Positions 1 to 8,226 of a DNA stretch of 32,649 nucleotides are shown here, one piece after another. The notes below the pieces were generated by a model. That model was not told where the DNA came from and ran no database searches. It saw only the letters and a list, made by a program, of their open reading frames with translations. The stretch's first letter is position 1, and the number at the start of each line of letters is the position of its first letter. Source of the DNA: Zoogloeaceae bacterium (lineage in GTDB: Bacteria; Pseudomonadota; Gammaproteobacteria; Burkholderiales; Rhodocyclaceae); contig JAISWQ010000103.1 of NCBI GenBank assembly GCA_031271025.1, forward strand, positions 1 to 32,649, given 5' to 3'. A program made the position numbers and the translations under genes.

Positions 1-902
1 TTAAAACGCGCGCCCATTTCATTCAGGCAACGGGCATTGCTGCCGCATGACCACGGCGTTTGTGTACCCGCACGCGCCGCGTATTCCCACTCCGCTTCCG
101 TCGGCAGACGATAACGTTCACGCCCCGCGGAACCATCCCGTCCCTCACGCGCGTTCAACCTGTCGATAAACTCAAGAATCCTGTTGTATGACACATATCC
201 CACCGGCTTGTCATCCCCCAGAAAAGCAGAGCGGCTATTCCCCTGCTGCATCGGCTCATCCCCCATCACCGCCCGCCATTGCTTCTGCGTCACCTCGTAC
301 TTCCCCAGCCAGAACGGCGCACTGATCTCCACTTCATGCTGCGCCTTGCCGTCACTCCACTTTTCATCTGACCAACATTCCGCATTCCCCTTGGCATTGG
401 GGTCATCACAACCCATTCTGAACCTGCCCCCCGGCAGACGTACAAATACCAGCCCCAACTCCGTCGTCCGCTCCGAAAACGGCGCGGGTTCCTCCGGGAC
501 TGGACGGTCAGCCTGCAATAACCGTATCTCTTCCGCGTACTTTGCGTCCAGAGCCGCGAGTTTTTGGCGCTCCGTGCGAAGAATTTCATAAAGACGGTCG
601 ATTTGGCGTGCTTCCATGCTGGGGTAGAGATCAAACCAGTATTGCTGTTCGGTATCGTCCATTGATTCTGTTTTCAAAAGTAGGTCTACAAGCTCGGCAT
701 GTGCGGACAGCATGGTTGCGGCCACTCTGAAATGTCGACCTTTGTACTCCAGATTCTTCCAGATGGGGACGGCATCCGAAGCAGGCGTTTGCTGTGCCGC
801 CGCGCGAAAATGCGCCTCTCTGTCCGACCAGGGATAGGTCTCTCCGCGCACACTCCCGGAAAATACCAGCCCCAACAGCAATATCCACAAACTCCGGCGC
901 AT
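1..902 (-). CDS. Exported formylglycine-generating-enzyme-like (SUMF1/FGE-sulfatase fold) protein, cut by the window edge
   Basis: The frame is open from an ATG at 902 down to base 1 with no stop, giving about 300 residues; the C-terminus lies outside the window. It begins with a signal peptide (MRRSLWILLLGLVFSG, then a likely cut near residue 20). A charged, probably helical stretch follows (about residues 90-130). The FGE-sulfatase domain starts around residue 148 (GLVFVRLPGGRFRMGCDD), continues with FWLGKYEVTQKQWRAVMG, and contains the family hallmark RLPTEAEWEYAARAG near the edge. Family members either convert cysteine to formylglycine in sulfatases or are non-catalytic modules of signalling and secreted proteins. 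The active-site cysteines would lie downstream, so activity cannot be judged. No sulfatase gene is in view, which favours a role other than sulfatase maturation. Confidence 0.85.
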   Translation of the reverse strand, partial: MRRSLWILLLGLVFSGSVRGETYPWSDREAHFRAAAQQTPASDAVPIWKNLEYKGRHFRVAATMLSAHAELVDLLLKTESMDDTEQQYWFDLYPSMEARQIDRLYEILRTERQKLAALDAKYAEEIRLLQADRPVPEEPAPFSERTTELGLVFVRLPGGRFRMGCDDPNAKGNAECWSDEKWSDGKAQHEVEISAPFWLGKYEVTQKQWRAVMGDEPMQQGNSRSAFLGDDKPVGYVSYNRILEFIDRLNAREGRDGSAGRERYRLPTEAEWEYAARAGTQTPWSCGSNARCLNEMGARF

Positions 903-940
903 GTTCAACCTCCAGCCTTCAGGCATTCAAACAGTTGGAA

Positions 941-1279
941 ATGACTCCCATTCTGGCCAAATTGGCGACACGCCAGCTTGCTGTGAAGGCGGCGATACTG
1001 AACCGCGGCATGTTGCTCTCTGAAACGCCATGCCGACTGGTGGCCTGGGTTCACCAGGAAATGTATGCCGACTTGGCGCTTTTCCGGCGGCAGCCAGCAG
1101 AAAGGCGAGCGGCCTTCGCGCGTGAAGTGTTCAGTGCTCTTCTGCCGGAAGGCTATTTTGGCATGACGGATTTCGACATCTACAAAAAAGGCGATGTAAA
1201 GCCAGACGATACCGTCGCAACAGCGGATGGTGCCCGGAACGGGGGTCGAACCCGTATGCCTTTCGGCTCCGGATTTTAA
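941..1279 (+). CDS. Hypothetical ORF running into tRNA-Leu, possibly a gene remnant
   Basis: A 112-codon frame starts at ATG 941, divergent from the exported FGE-like gene and 38 bp from its start. The translation looks protein-like (for example LLPEGYFGMTDFDIYKKGD) with coding-type third positions, but I do not recognise the family. The start lacks a convincing ribosome-binding site. The stop codon lies inside the tRNA-Leu gene on the other strand, so the last 17 codons overlap an RNA gene and are unlikely to be the native C-terminus. It could be a truncated gene whose 3' end was replaced at the tRNA boundary, or a chance frame. Confidence 0.35.
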   Translation: MTPILAKLATRQLAVKAAILNRGMLLSETPCRLVAWVHQEMYADLALFRRQPAERRAAFAREVFSALLPEGYFGMTDFDIYKKGDVKPDDTVATADGARNGGRTRMPFGSGF

Positions 1280-1312
1280 GTCCGGTATGTCTACCAATTT
1301 CATCATCCGGGC
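1228..1312 (-). tRNA. tRNA-Leu (anticodon UAA)
   Basis: On the minus strand this 85-base gene starts GCCCGGA and ends with the matching acceptor strand, with CCA encoded. The anticodon stem is CCGGA/TCCGG around the loop CTTAAAA, giving anticodon TAA (1278-1276). The T arm reads CGGGTTCGACCCCCG, and the variable region is long, as expected for a class II leucine tRNA. Confidence 0.95.
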
Positions 1313-1359
1313 GAGGAGGGGATCGCCTGTGCCATTGGCAGAACAGGCGGGCTGCGCGG

Positions 1360-1389
1360 ATTCTGCCTTGTTCGTCTTTTCCCTGTCAA
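1360..1389 (-). promoter_or_regulatory. Putative promoter of tRNA-Leu
   Basis: Reading the minus strand, TTGACA (1389-1384) is followed after 18 bases by CAGAAT (1365-1360) and a GC-rich discriminator. It lies about 48 bases upstream of the tRNA 5' end. The -35 is perfect, the -10 matches 4 of 6. The leader contains a small GCCTGT/ACAGGC hairpin. Confidence 0.5.
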
Positions 1390-1431
1390 GAAAACGGAAC
1401 TCGGCAAGGGCAATTGCAGTGGCGGGAATTT

Positions 1432-1557
1432 CGTCATTGTGAGGCGCAAGGCGATGAAGTCATCCAGAAAAACGCATGGATTGCCACGGGCTTCTCGCCC
1501 CTCGCAATGACGAAAATTGGGGACGAACTACCCTCAACCGACCGTTTCGATTGCGCC
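1432..1557 (+). repeat. Dispersed REP/MITE-like repeat, copy 1 (full)
   Basis: The core (1432-1512) opens with CGTCATTGTGAG and closes with CTCGCAATGACG, an imperfect terminal inverted repeat. A conserved right-hand tail follows (GACGAACTACCCTCAACC, then TTTCGATTGCGCCC). The same core plus tail recurs near 17749, 25612 and, truncated on its left, at 31115. The tail overlaps the 3' end of serC. Confidence 0.85.
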
Positions 1558-2655
1558 CGAATCAGCGCGCGCAAGTGCAAAATCCCGCATGAAGGCAACG
1601 AGCGCCTGCACCGCCGCCAGCGGCACGGCGTTGTAGAGCGAGGCGCGGATGCCGCCAACGAATTTGTGCCCTTTCAGACCGATGAACCCGGCAGCTTCGC
1701 TGGCGCGCACAAATTCCGCTTCCAGTTCCAGCGTGGGCAGGGTGAAGGGAATATTCATCCGGGAACGGTATTCAGGCAGGACAGGATTACGATAAAAACC
1801 GTCGCTCGCGGCGATTGCCGCATAAAGATGATCGGCCTTTTCCTTGTTTTGAGCCGCAATGGCAGCCAGCCCGCCCTGCCGTTTCAACCATTGGAACACC
1901 AGCCCCGCCGCGTAAATGGCAAAGGTCGGCGGGGTGTTGAGCATGGAACCGTTTTTCGCCTGCATCCTGTAATCCAGGAGTGCGGGGGTTTGCGCGGAAG
2001 CCTTTCCCAGTAGATCGTCACGGATTATCACCAGGGTGAGTCCGGCTGGACCGATGTTTTTCTGCGCCCCGGCATAGAGTAGGCCAAAGCGGGAAAGCGC
2101 CATCGGGCGGGAAAGAAGGTGCGAACTCATGTCAGCCACCAGCGGCACGTTGCCCACTGCCGTTGCCAGCGCCGTGATGCTCTCCTCAAAGAGTTCCACG
2201 CCGTGTATGGTTTCGTTGGTGCATAGATGCAGGTAGGCAGCATCGGAGGACAAGCGCAAATCCCGCACGGCGGGCAAACCGATGAAGGGTTCGCGGGCAG
2301 AAACGATCCGCACATTGCCCAGCCGCGCCGCTTCCTTCGCGGCTTTTTGCGACCAGGCTCCCGTCACCAGATAATCCGCGCTGCCGCCTTGCAGCAGGTT
2401 CAGGGGCGCCTGCGTAAATTGCAGCGTCGCGCCGCCTTGCAGAAAGAGCACCCGATAGTTTCGCGGCAGGTTCAGGAGTTCGCGCAAATCCGCTTCAGCG
2501 CCCTCGATCACGCGGGTAAAAGCCTTGCTGCGATGGCTGATTTCCATGACGCTCGCACCGGCTTCCTGCCATTCGGGCAGCTCGGACTGCATCTGTTCGA
2601 GGACTTCCGTCGGCAGCGCGGCGGGGCCGGCGCTGAAATTCCAGAGGCGGGACAT
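1534..2655 (-). CDS. serC: Phosphoserine aminotransferase
   Basis: This 373-residue PLP enzyme converts 3-phosphohydroxypyruvate and glutamate to phosphoserine in serine synthesis, and can also serve pyridoxine synthesis. The N-terminus MSRLWNFSAGPAALP is typical of SerC. The PLP lysine is K199 in GAQKNIGPAG, and the phosphate-binding region FLQGGATLQF is at 71-80. The ATG at 2655 has an AGGAG ribosome-binding site about 11 bases upstream. The protein is roughly ten residues longer than usual: after MRDFALA it ends RADSGAIETVG, and the last codons are encoded by the tail of a dispersed repeat. It lies downstream of gyrA on the same strand with a 138-bp gap holding a degenerate repeat end (CTTCGCAATGACG, 2747-2759), so cotranscription is possible but not certain. 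Confidence 0.97.
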   Translation of the reverse strand: MSRLWNFSAGPAALPTEVLEQMQSELPEWQEAGASVMEISHRSKAFTRVIEGAEADLRELLNLPRNYRVLFLQGGATLQFTQAPLNLLQGGSADYLVTGAWSQKAAKEAARLGNVRIVSAREPFIGLPAVRDLRLSSDAAYLHLCTNETIHGVELFEESITALATAVGNVPLVADMSSHLLSRPMALSRFGLLYAGAQKNIGPAGLTLVIIRDDLLGKASAQTPALLDYRMQAKNGSMLNTPPTFAIYAAGLVFQWLKRQGGLAAIAAQNKEKADHLYAAIAASDGFYRNPVLPEYRSRMNIPFTLPTLELEAEFVRASEAAGFIGLKGHKFVGGIRASLYNAVPLAAVQALVAFMRDFALARADSGAIETVG

Positions 2656-2793
2656 GGTGGGGAGACTCCTTTTTTTCGCCCTTTTCGGGCCGCAAGTTCA
2701 TTAAAAGTTCATGGTTCTTCTTGGCGCAACCACCGTTCCTTCCCACCTTCGCAATGACGAGGGCGAGGGAGAGCACGCCGGGAGAAGCGCGTT

Positions 2794-5412
2794 TTACACG
2801 TTTTCCTCACCTTCGCCGGTTTCTGTCTTTTGCGCTTCCGTGCTGCCGTCCGCTTCCGCGCTTTCTTCCGCGTCCCCGGTTTCCGCTACTTTTTCGAGCC
2901 CCGAGAGTTTTTCGCCCGCATCCAGTGCGATCAGGGTGACGCCTTGTGTCGTGCGTCCCAGTTCGCGGATTTCGGAAACACGGGTGCGGATCAATACGCC
3001 GCCGGTGGTGATCAGCATCACCTCGTCTTCATCCGTGACCAGCTTGGCGGCGACAATCCTGCCGTTGCGTTCGGAAGAGGCAATCGCCATGACCCCCTGC
3101 GCACCCCGGCTGGAGCGGCGAAAATCGCCAAGGCGGGTACGTTTGCCGTAACCGTTTTCAGTCGCCACCAGCACGGTTTCCGCTTCGCTTGTTGCGACGA
3201 GCAGCGCAATGACGCTCCGTCCTTCCGGCAGATTCATGCCGCGCACGCCGCGCGTCTTGCGTCCCATTGGGCGTACCTGATCCTCACCGAACCAGACCGC
3301 CTTGCCGCCGTCGGAAACCAGCACCACGTCGCTCGTGCCGGTGGTCAGTTCCGCGCCAACCAAGTAATCTCCTTCGTCCAGATCCACGGCGATGATGCCG
3401 GCCTTGCGCGGATTGGCGAAATTGGCAAGCGATGTCTTTTTCACCACGCCCTGAACCGTGCAGAGGAAAACGTAGCGGTCATCGGAGAATTCCTTGACCG
3501 GCAGGATGGCGTTGATTTTTTCGCCTTCTTCCAGCGGGAAAAGATTGACGATGGGCTTTCCACGCGAACCACGGGAACCCTGTGGGGCTTCGTAAACCTT
3601 GAGCCAGTAACAGCGCCCCCGGTTGGAAAAACAAAGGATGTAATCGTGGGTATTGGCCACGAACAAGGCGTCGATGAAATCATCCTCCTTCATCGTCGTC
3701 GCCTGCTTGCCGCGTCCGCCCCGGCGCTGGGCACGATAATCGTCCAGCGGCTGCGACTTGATGTAGCCCGTGTGCGAGAGCGTCACCACCAGATCCTGCG
3801 GCGTGATCAGGTCTTCCATATCCAGATCCTGGGCATCGGTGACGATTTCCGAGCGGCGTTTGTCGCCGAACTGTTCACGCACCGCAGTCAATTCCGTGAC
3901 GATGATTTCGGTAATGCGCGCCGGTTTGGCGAGGATGTCCAGCAAATCGGCGATCTTCGCCATCGTTTCCCGATATTCGGCCACGATCTTGTCCTGCTCC
4001 AGCCCGGTCAGGCGTTGCAGGCGCATTTCCAGGATCGCCTGCGCCTGAGCGTCGGAAAGACGATAGCCCTCTGCGGAAAGGCCGAATTCCGGCGCGAGAC
4101 CATCGGGACGGGAAGCGTCGGCACCGGCGCGGGCGAGCATTTCTTCCGCCACGCCGCTCTTCCAGTAGCGGGACATCAGCCCGCGTTTGGCTTCCGGCGG
4201 CGTTGGCGCGGCCTTGATGAGCGCGATGATTTCGTCCACGTTGGAGAGCGCAACCGCCAGACCTTCCAGAATATGCCCGCGTTCCCGCGCCTTTTTGAGT
4301 TCAAATACCGTGCGCCGGGTGACAACCTCGCGCCGGTGGGCGAGGAAACATTCCAGCATCTGTTTCAGATTCAGCAGGCGCGGCTGGCCATTGACCAGCG
4401 CCACCATGTTGATGCCGAAGGTATCCTGCAACTGCGTCATCTTGAAGAGATTGTTCAGGACGACTTCCGGCACTTCCCCCCGTTTCAGTTCGATGACCAG
4501 CCGCATCCCGGATTTGTCGGATTCATCCTGAATATGGGAAATGCCTTCGATGCGTTTGTCGTTGACCAGTTCGGCCATCTTTTCCTGCAAGGTCTTCTTG
4601 TTGACCTGATAGGGTAGCTCATCGACGATGATTGCCTGCCGTTCGCCCTTGCCAATCTCCTCGAAGTGGGTTTTCGCCCGCATCACCACGCGCCCGCGTC
4701 CGGTGCGATAGCCTTCATGCACGCCCTTCAGGCCATGAATCAGTCCCGCCGTGGGGAAATCCGGGGCGGGAATGAAGCGGATCAGGTCTTCCAGATCGAG
4801 TTCCGGGTTTTCCAGCAGCGCCAGGCAGCCCGCGATGACTTCATTCAGGTTGTGCGGCGGGATATTGGTGGCCATGCCGACCGCGATGCCGGAAGAACCA
4901 TTGATGAGCAGTTCCGGCAGACGGGTTGGCAGCACCACCGGCTCTTGCAGGGTGCCATCGTAGTTGGGGACGAAATCGACCGTTTCCTTGTCGATGTCTT
5001 CCAGCAACTGGTGGCCGATCTTCGCCATGCGAATTTCGGTATAACGCATGGCGGCAGGGTTGTCGCCGTCGACCGAGCCAAAGTTCCCCTGCCCATCCAC
5101 CAGCGTGTAGCGCAGGGAAAAATCCTGCGCCATGCGGACGATGGTATCGTAAATGGCGGAATCGCCGTGCGGATGGTATTTCCCCATGACCTCGCCGACG
5201 ATACGGGCGGATTTCTTGTGCGCCTTGTTCCAGTCGTTGCCTGCCTCATACATGGCAAAAAGCGCGCGCCGATGTACGGGCTTCAGGCCATCCCGCACAT
5301 CCGGCAGGGCGCGTCCCACGATCACGCTCATCGCGTAATCGAGATAGGAACGGCGCATTTCGTCTTCAAGACTGACGGGAAGGGTTTCCTTGGCGAATTG
5401 TTGAGCTTCCAT
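2794..5412 (-). CDS. gyrA: DNA gyrase subunit A
   Basis: The 872-residue protein is the cleaving and rejoining subunit of gyrase, which with GyrB introduces negative supercoils. The catalytic tyrosine is Y124 in AAMRYTEIR. The quinolone-determining region reads [11 protein letters not shown] with S85 and D89 (E. coli S83/D87 equivalents) intact, so no classic resistance change is seen. The GyrA box AQRRGGRGK near residue 560 separates it from topoisomerase IV ParC. The C-terminus is an acidic tail rich in E, D, A and T. I chose ATG 5412 (MEAQQFAKE). A longer frame begins with GTG at 5484, but that codon sits in the probable promoter -10 element, so it is unlikely to be translated. Confidence 0.97.
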   Translation of the reverse strand: MEAQQFAKETLPVSLEDEMRRSYLDYAMSVIVGRALPDVRDGLKPVHRRALFAMYEAGNDWNKAHKKSARIVGEVMGKYHPHGDSAIYDTIVRMAQDFSLRYTLVDGQGNFGSVDGDNPAAMRYTEIRMAKIGHQLLEDIDKETVDFVPNYDGTLQEPVVLPTRLPELLINGSSGIAVGMATNIPPHNLNEVIAGCLALLENPELDLEDLIRFIPAPDFPTAGLIHGLKGVHEGYRTGRGRVVMRAKTHFEEIGKGERQAIIVDELPYQVNKKTLQEKMAELVNDKRIEGISHIQDESDKSGMRLVIELKRGEVPEVVLNNLFKMTQLQDTFGINMVALVNGQPRLLNLKQMLECFLAHRREVVTRRTVFELKKARERGHILEGLAVALSNVDEIIALIKAAPTPPEAKRGLMSRYWKSGVAEEMLARAGADASRPDGLAPEFGLSAEGYRLSDAQAQAILEMRLQRLTGLEQDKIVAEYRETMAKIADLLDILAKPARITEIIVTELTAVREQFGDKRRSEIVTDAQDLDMEDLITPQDLVVTLSHTGYIKSQPLDDYRAQRRGGRGKQATTMKEDDFIDALFVANTHDYILCFSNRGRCYWLKVYEAPQGSRGSRGKPIVNLFPLEEGEKINAILPVKEFSDDRYVFLCTVQGVVKKTSLANFANPRKAGIIAVDLDEGDYLVGAELTTGTSDVVLVSDGGKAVWFGEDQVRPMGRKTRGVRGMNLPEGRSVIALLVATSEAETVLVATENGYGKRTRLGDFRRSSRGAQGVMAIASSERNGRIVAAKLVTDEDEVMLITTGGVLIRTRVSEIRELGRTTQGVTLIALDAGEKLSGLEKVAETGDAEESAEADGSTEAQKTETGEGEENV

Positions 5413-5474
5413 AGCGCGATATGCAGGCGCAGACGCAGAAAAAAACGGTGCACGCCCTGTAGACGAAAGGTGCG

Positions 5475-5483
5475 ATTCTAGCA
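5475..5483 (-). promoter_or_regulatory. Extended -10 promoter element upstream of gyrA
   Basis: On the minus strand TGCTAGAAT forms an extended -10 (TG-N-TAGAAT) about 63 bases upstream of the chosen gyrA ATG. No good -35 is visible 17 bases further up, which extended -10 promoters tolerate. It lies between the stop of the upstream TonB-like gene (5500) and gyrA. Confidence 0.5.
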
Positions 5484-5499
5484 CGTACCCGTGCCGCGC

Positions 5500-6366
5500 T
5501 CACTCTGTTCGAGTCTGTACAGGCAGTATCGTATCGAAGGAACGCTGGCGCAAAGCGGACGGCAGCGGCGTTCTGGCGACCGCTTCACGCAGGATTTCCA
5601 GCGCCAGCACATCCAGCCGCGCGTTGCCGGAACTTTCCTGCACCTGGATACTGAAGTGTCCTAGGCGCCATTCCAGACGCACCCGCACCAGCCCGCTGGT
5701 CATGTTGGCCCTGGCCCGGAAACGCCCGGAAATGCCCAATGCACTGCGCCCCAGGGCATAGCGGTATTCCCGCAGGACATCCTCGGTGATTTCCGTCTGT
5801 TCCACCCCGACGGGCGCGGCAGCTTCCCCTGCCACGAAACCTGCGCCGGTGTCGGAAACCCGTGTCCCGTCTGCCTGCACGTCTGAAGAATGCGCCACGG
5901 TCTCTGGGGGGCTGTCCGCAGCGGCGGCGGCTGTTTCCCCCCCTTTTCCGGTAGGCGCTGTCAGTTTCGCTTTGACCGCAGGTACGGTCAACACCTGTGT
6001 TTTTTCAACCCTCGCCGGTTTGCTTTTCACGCGAGGAGAGGGAGGGGATTGCCGTGCAGGGGTTGCCTGTTGGGGAGGAGGCTGTTGCCGCGTGCTTTCT
6101 GTCGTATCGCGGCTGCTTTTTCCGGCACTCCCAGGCGTGCCTGAAAAACGTACCGACAACGGCGATCCCGGCTGCGCGGCGGACGGGGTGGGTTCCCGCA
6201 GGCACCCCAGCACCAGACCATGCGCCATGAGCGACGCCGCCAACGCCAGAACGAGTACGCAGCCCCCATGCTCTGGGCCGGATGGCGGAGGGGCAGGGCG
6301 CGCAGGCTTCATTTTGCTGTGACAACAGGCAAGGACAGGAACCGCACGGTTTTTGCCCTCGCTCAA
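5500..6366 (-). CDS. TonB-like energy-transducer-type protein
   Basis: The 288-residue product has a short cytoplasmic N-terminus, one membrane segment at about residues 36-55 (CVLVLALAASLMAHGLVLGC), a long proline/alanine/lysine-rich periplasmic spacer (60-185) and a C-terminal domain (about 195-288) with a TonB-like pattern (VRVRLEWRLGHFSIQVQESSGNARLDVLALE). TonB links inner-membrane ExbBD to outer-membrane receptors. No exbB/exbD or receptor is adjacent, so the partner is unknown. The frame starts with TTG overlapping the murI stop (TTGA), suggesting translational coupling. ATG at 6312 (MKPARPAP) is an alternative start and would still keep the membrane anchor. gyrA follows 87 bp downstream from its own promoter. 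Confidence 0.75.
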   Translation of the reverse strand: MSEGKNRAVPVLACCHSKMKPARPAPPPSGPEHGGCVLVLALAASLMAHGLVLGCLREPTPSAAQPGSPLSVRFSGTPGSAGKSSRDTTESTRQQPPPQQATPARQSPPSPRVKSKPARVEKTQVLTVPAVKAKLTAPTGKGGETAAAAADSPPETVAHSSDVQADGTRVSDTGAGFVAGEAAAPVGVEQTEITEDVLREYRYALGRSALGISGRFRARANMTSGLVRVRLEWRLGHFSIQVQESSGNARLDVLALEILREAVARTPLPSALRQRSFDTILPVQTRTE

Positions 6367-7163
6367 ATCCGCCAGGATTCCACCGGCAGGGAAAGGCCGG
6401 AGAGACCGATAATGGTTTCGCGCACGGAATGGGCATTGCCGCTGGTAGCAAGGGTAAGATGCCCTTGCCCGCCCAGATGACTCTCGCTGCGCAGGCGGTG
6501 CTCCACCTGACAGGCGACCGCTTCGCCGGTATCCACGATATGGGCGTCTTTCGGCAGACGGGCAGCAATCGCCGCGCGCACCCAGGGATAATGCGTGCAG
6601 CCCAGCACCACCACATCCGCGCCTGCGGCCACCAGAGGCGGGATGTATTCATCCAGCAGGGCATTCACTCTGGCGCTCATCGCGCCTTCTGCCTCGATTG
6701 CGTCGGCAAGTCCGGGGCAAGGTTGGGCAATCACCCGTATCGCGCCCGCGTGGTCACGCACCAGACGCTGAAAACGGCCACTGGAAAGCGTGCGCACAGT
6801 CGCCAGCACACCGACAACGCCTGTTTTGGTCAGTGCTGCTGCTGGTTTTACCGCTGGCTCCAGAGCGACTACCGGCACCCGCACCGTTTCCCGCACCACT
6901 TCCGCGGCTGCCGAGGTTGCCGTGTTGCAGGCGATCAGCACTGCCTTTGCACCTCTGGCGACCAGAGCCAACGCGATTTTCCGGCTGCGCGTCTGGATAA
7001 AGGCTTCGCTGCGATGGCCGTAAGGTAGAAAGCGGGTATCGGCAAAATAGACGAAGTTCTCGCGCGGCAAACGCGCCCGCAAGGCAGAAAGCACCGTCAG
7101 CCCCCCCAGGCCGGAATCAAAGATGCCGACAGGTTGGCGGAAATCGGAGCGCGTGGCGGACAT
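6363..7163 (-). CDS. murI: Glutamate racemase
   Basis: This 266-residue cytoplasmic enzyme interconverts L- and D-glutamate for peptidoglycan synthesis. It has the N-terminal signature PVGIFDSGLGGLTVL with catalytic D16, and the two catalytic cysteines C79 (LIACNTAT) and C189 (LGCTHYPW). Length matches the family. The frame extends to 7307, but the upstream 48 residues look unlike MurI, so ATG 7163 (MSATRSDFRQPVG) is preferred. Its TGA overlaps the TTG start of the TonB-like gene, so the two genes probably form a transcript. Confidence 0.96.
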   Translation of the reverse strand: MSATRSDFRQPVGIFDSGLGGLTVLSALRARLPRENFVYFADTRFLPYGHRSEAFIQTRSRKIALALVARGAKAVLIACNTATSAAAEVVRETVRVPVVALEPAVKPAAALTKTGVVGVLATVRTLSSGRFQRLVRDHAGAIRVIAQPCPGLADAIEAEGAMSARVNALLDEYIPPLVAAGADVVVLGCTHYPWVRAAIAARLPKDAHIVDTGEAVACQVEHRLRSESHLGGQGHLTLATSGNAHSVRETIIGLSGLSLPVESWRI

Positions 7164-7323
7164 GAAGCACAGAACGACAGGAAAAGGACGTGGAGTATAG
7201 GCCGAGCGAAAAACGAAAGGTAGTACAAAGTCACAGACATGCCGCCAGAACAGCAGGACCATGTGCCGACGATGCGCCGGATTCCAGGCTGTAATGCAAG
7301 GGGGCAATCAAAAGTGACGGAAA

Positions 7324-7366
7324 CAATTGCACGGGTCTTCGGCCCTCGCAATGAAAAAGCTGGGGG
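7324..7366 (+). repeat. Partial copy of the dispersed repeat (right core end)
   Basis: CAATTGCACGGGTCTTCGGC and then CCTCGCAATGA followed by a G-run match the right half of the repeat core. The left half and the long tail are missing or degenerate. It sits between the divergent murI and DUF3460-like genes. Confidence 0.55.
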
Positions 7367-7419
7367 CATGCAGGCTAAAATATACGCCCTTTTTCTTTTT
7401 GGAAACGGATGGTTTTGCA

Positions 7420-7629
7420 ATGTTGTTCGCTCCCCGAAACTACGTGTCCGAATATACCCGCTGGTTCAACGAGCAGATGGCGCAGCACCCGGAGTGGCGC
7501 GCGGCGCAGCAGGCGGGTTACGCCATTGGCTGGGAAGCGCCCCGCGATCCAGAGGCCGAAACCGGCTTTGCCGCCGCGCGGGAAGCGCAAAAGCCCTATC
7601 CCTACGACGTGAATTTTCCCGGAAACTGA
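7420..7629 (+). CDS. Small DUF3460-like protein
   Basis: The 69-residue product (MLFAPRNYVSEYTRWFNEQM...) resembles the short DUF3460 proteins of betaproteobacteria: the Y-x-SE-(Y/F)-T opening, a middle HPEW-x-x-x-QQ-x-G segment and a proline-aromatic C-terminus (KPYPYDVNF). Function is unknown for the family. The frame is open upstream to ATG 7327, but that stretch lies in a repeat copy, so ATG 7420 is chosen. A TAAAAT box at about 7375-7380 may be its -10. A strong terminator lies 45 bp downstream, so the gene is probably monocistronic. Confidence 0.65.
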   Translation: MLFAPRNYVSEYTRWFNEQMAQHPEWRAAQQAGYAIGWEAPRDPEAETGFAAAREAQKPYPYDVNFPGN

Positions 7630-7674
7630 ACGCAGCGGCTGGAGGGTTTTTTACACGCTGTAGCGGAAGACAGG

Positions 7675-7713
7675 AATCCCGCCCCGAACATGTTTTCGGG
7701 GCGGGATTTTTTT
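7675..7713 (+). terminator. Rho-independent terminator
   Basis: AATCCCGCCCCGAA (7675-7688) pairs perfectly with TTCGGGGCGGGATT (7695-7708), followed by a run of seven T. It terminates the DUF3460-like gene. Confidence 0.93.
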
Positions 7714-7768
7714 GTCTGGTTCAACTTCGGCGGGGGATTGTTTTTTTTCGCTTTCGGAAATTCCGGCG

Positions 7769-8098
7769 TCATGGGCGCTGGGGGGACGTCCGGTGGCGGT
7801 CTTTTTCCTTGCGGGGGTCGGTGTGGCGGCGCAAATCTTCGCGCAGGTCGCGTTGGCGGGAACAATCCTGGGCGTTTGCCGTGTTGTTGTCCTGGCATTG
7901 GCGCAAGGCTTTCATGCGTTTTTTGTGTTCTTCCTTTTGTTCCTTGTCATCGCATTTCCAGGCTTCGCGTACCTGTTGGCGCAGGCGTTCCCGTTCCTCG
8001 CCGGAAAGCGCGCGCCGGTCAGGTTCCGCCTGCGCGGGCGCAAGAATGGCAAAAGTGGCGAGGAGCGGCAGGAGGCGGCAGAGCGATAGCGGTTTCAT
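7769..8098 (-). CDS. Small exported highly charged protein, unknown function
   Basis: The 109-residue frame begins with a clear signal peptide (MKPLSLCRLLPLLATFAILA, cut after PAQA at about 24). The mature part is strongly charged and helical (LSGEERERLRQQVREAW) with two cysteines (CDDKEQ and CQDNN... regions), ending in an Arg/Lys/Asp-rich tail. The pattern recalls small periplasmic stress-type proteins such as the Spy/CpxP style, but I cannot assign a family. It is divergent from the OmpR-type regulator, 128 bp away, so it could be a regulatory target. No strong ribosome-binding site is visible. The opposite-strand frame is Gly/Arg-rich and looks like a shadow. Confidence 0.6.
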   Translation of the reverse strand: MKPLSLCRLLPLLATFAILAPAQAEPDRRALSGEERERLRQQVREAWKCDDKEQKEEHKKRMKALRQCQDNNTANAQDCSRQRDLREDLRRHTDPRKEKDRHRTSPQRP

Positions 8099-8226
8099 GG
8101 GGGCTATTGTCCGGCAAAACCTGGAGGTGTCCTGCCCTCAAGTTGTAACAAGCTGTTAGGCGTTTGCCGTCAGTCTGTGCGTCTGGCGGTACACTGGCGG
8201 CATTTTTTCAACGGGGGAGAAACACC

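Noticed and set aside
2830-4617. Long plus-strand frame (595 codons) opposite gyrA
   Set aside because: It lies wholly antisense to an unmistakable gyrA and is His/Arg/Gln-rich, typical of a shadow of GC-rich coding DNA.
5413-5484. N-terminal extension of GyrA starting at GTG 5484
   Set aside because: The start codon overlaps an extended -10 element and the extra residues do not look like GyrA.
7690-8148. Plus-strand frame opposite the small exported protein
   Set aside because: Gly/Phe/Cys/Arg-rich, begins inside a terminator, and has no ribosome-binding site. The minus-strand frame with a signal peptide is more credible.
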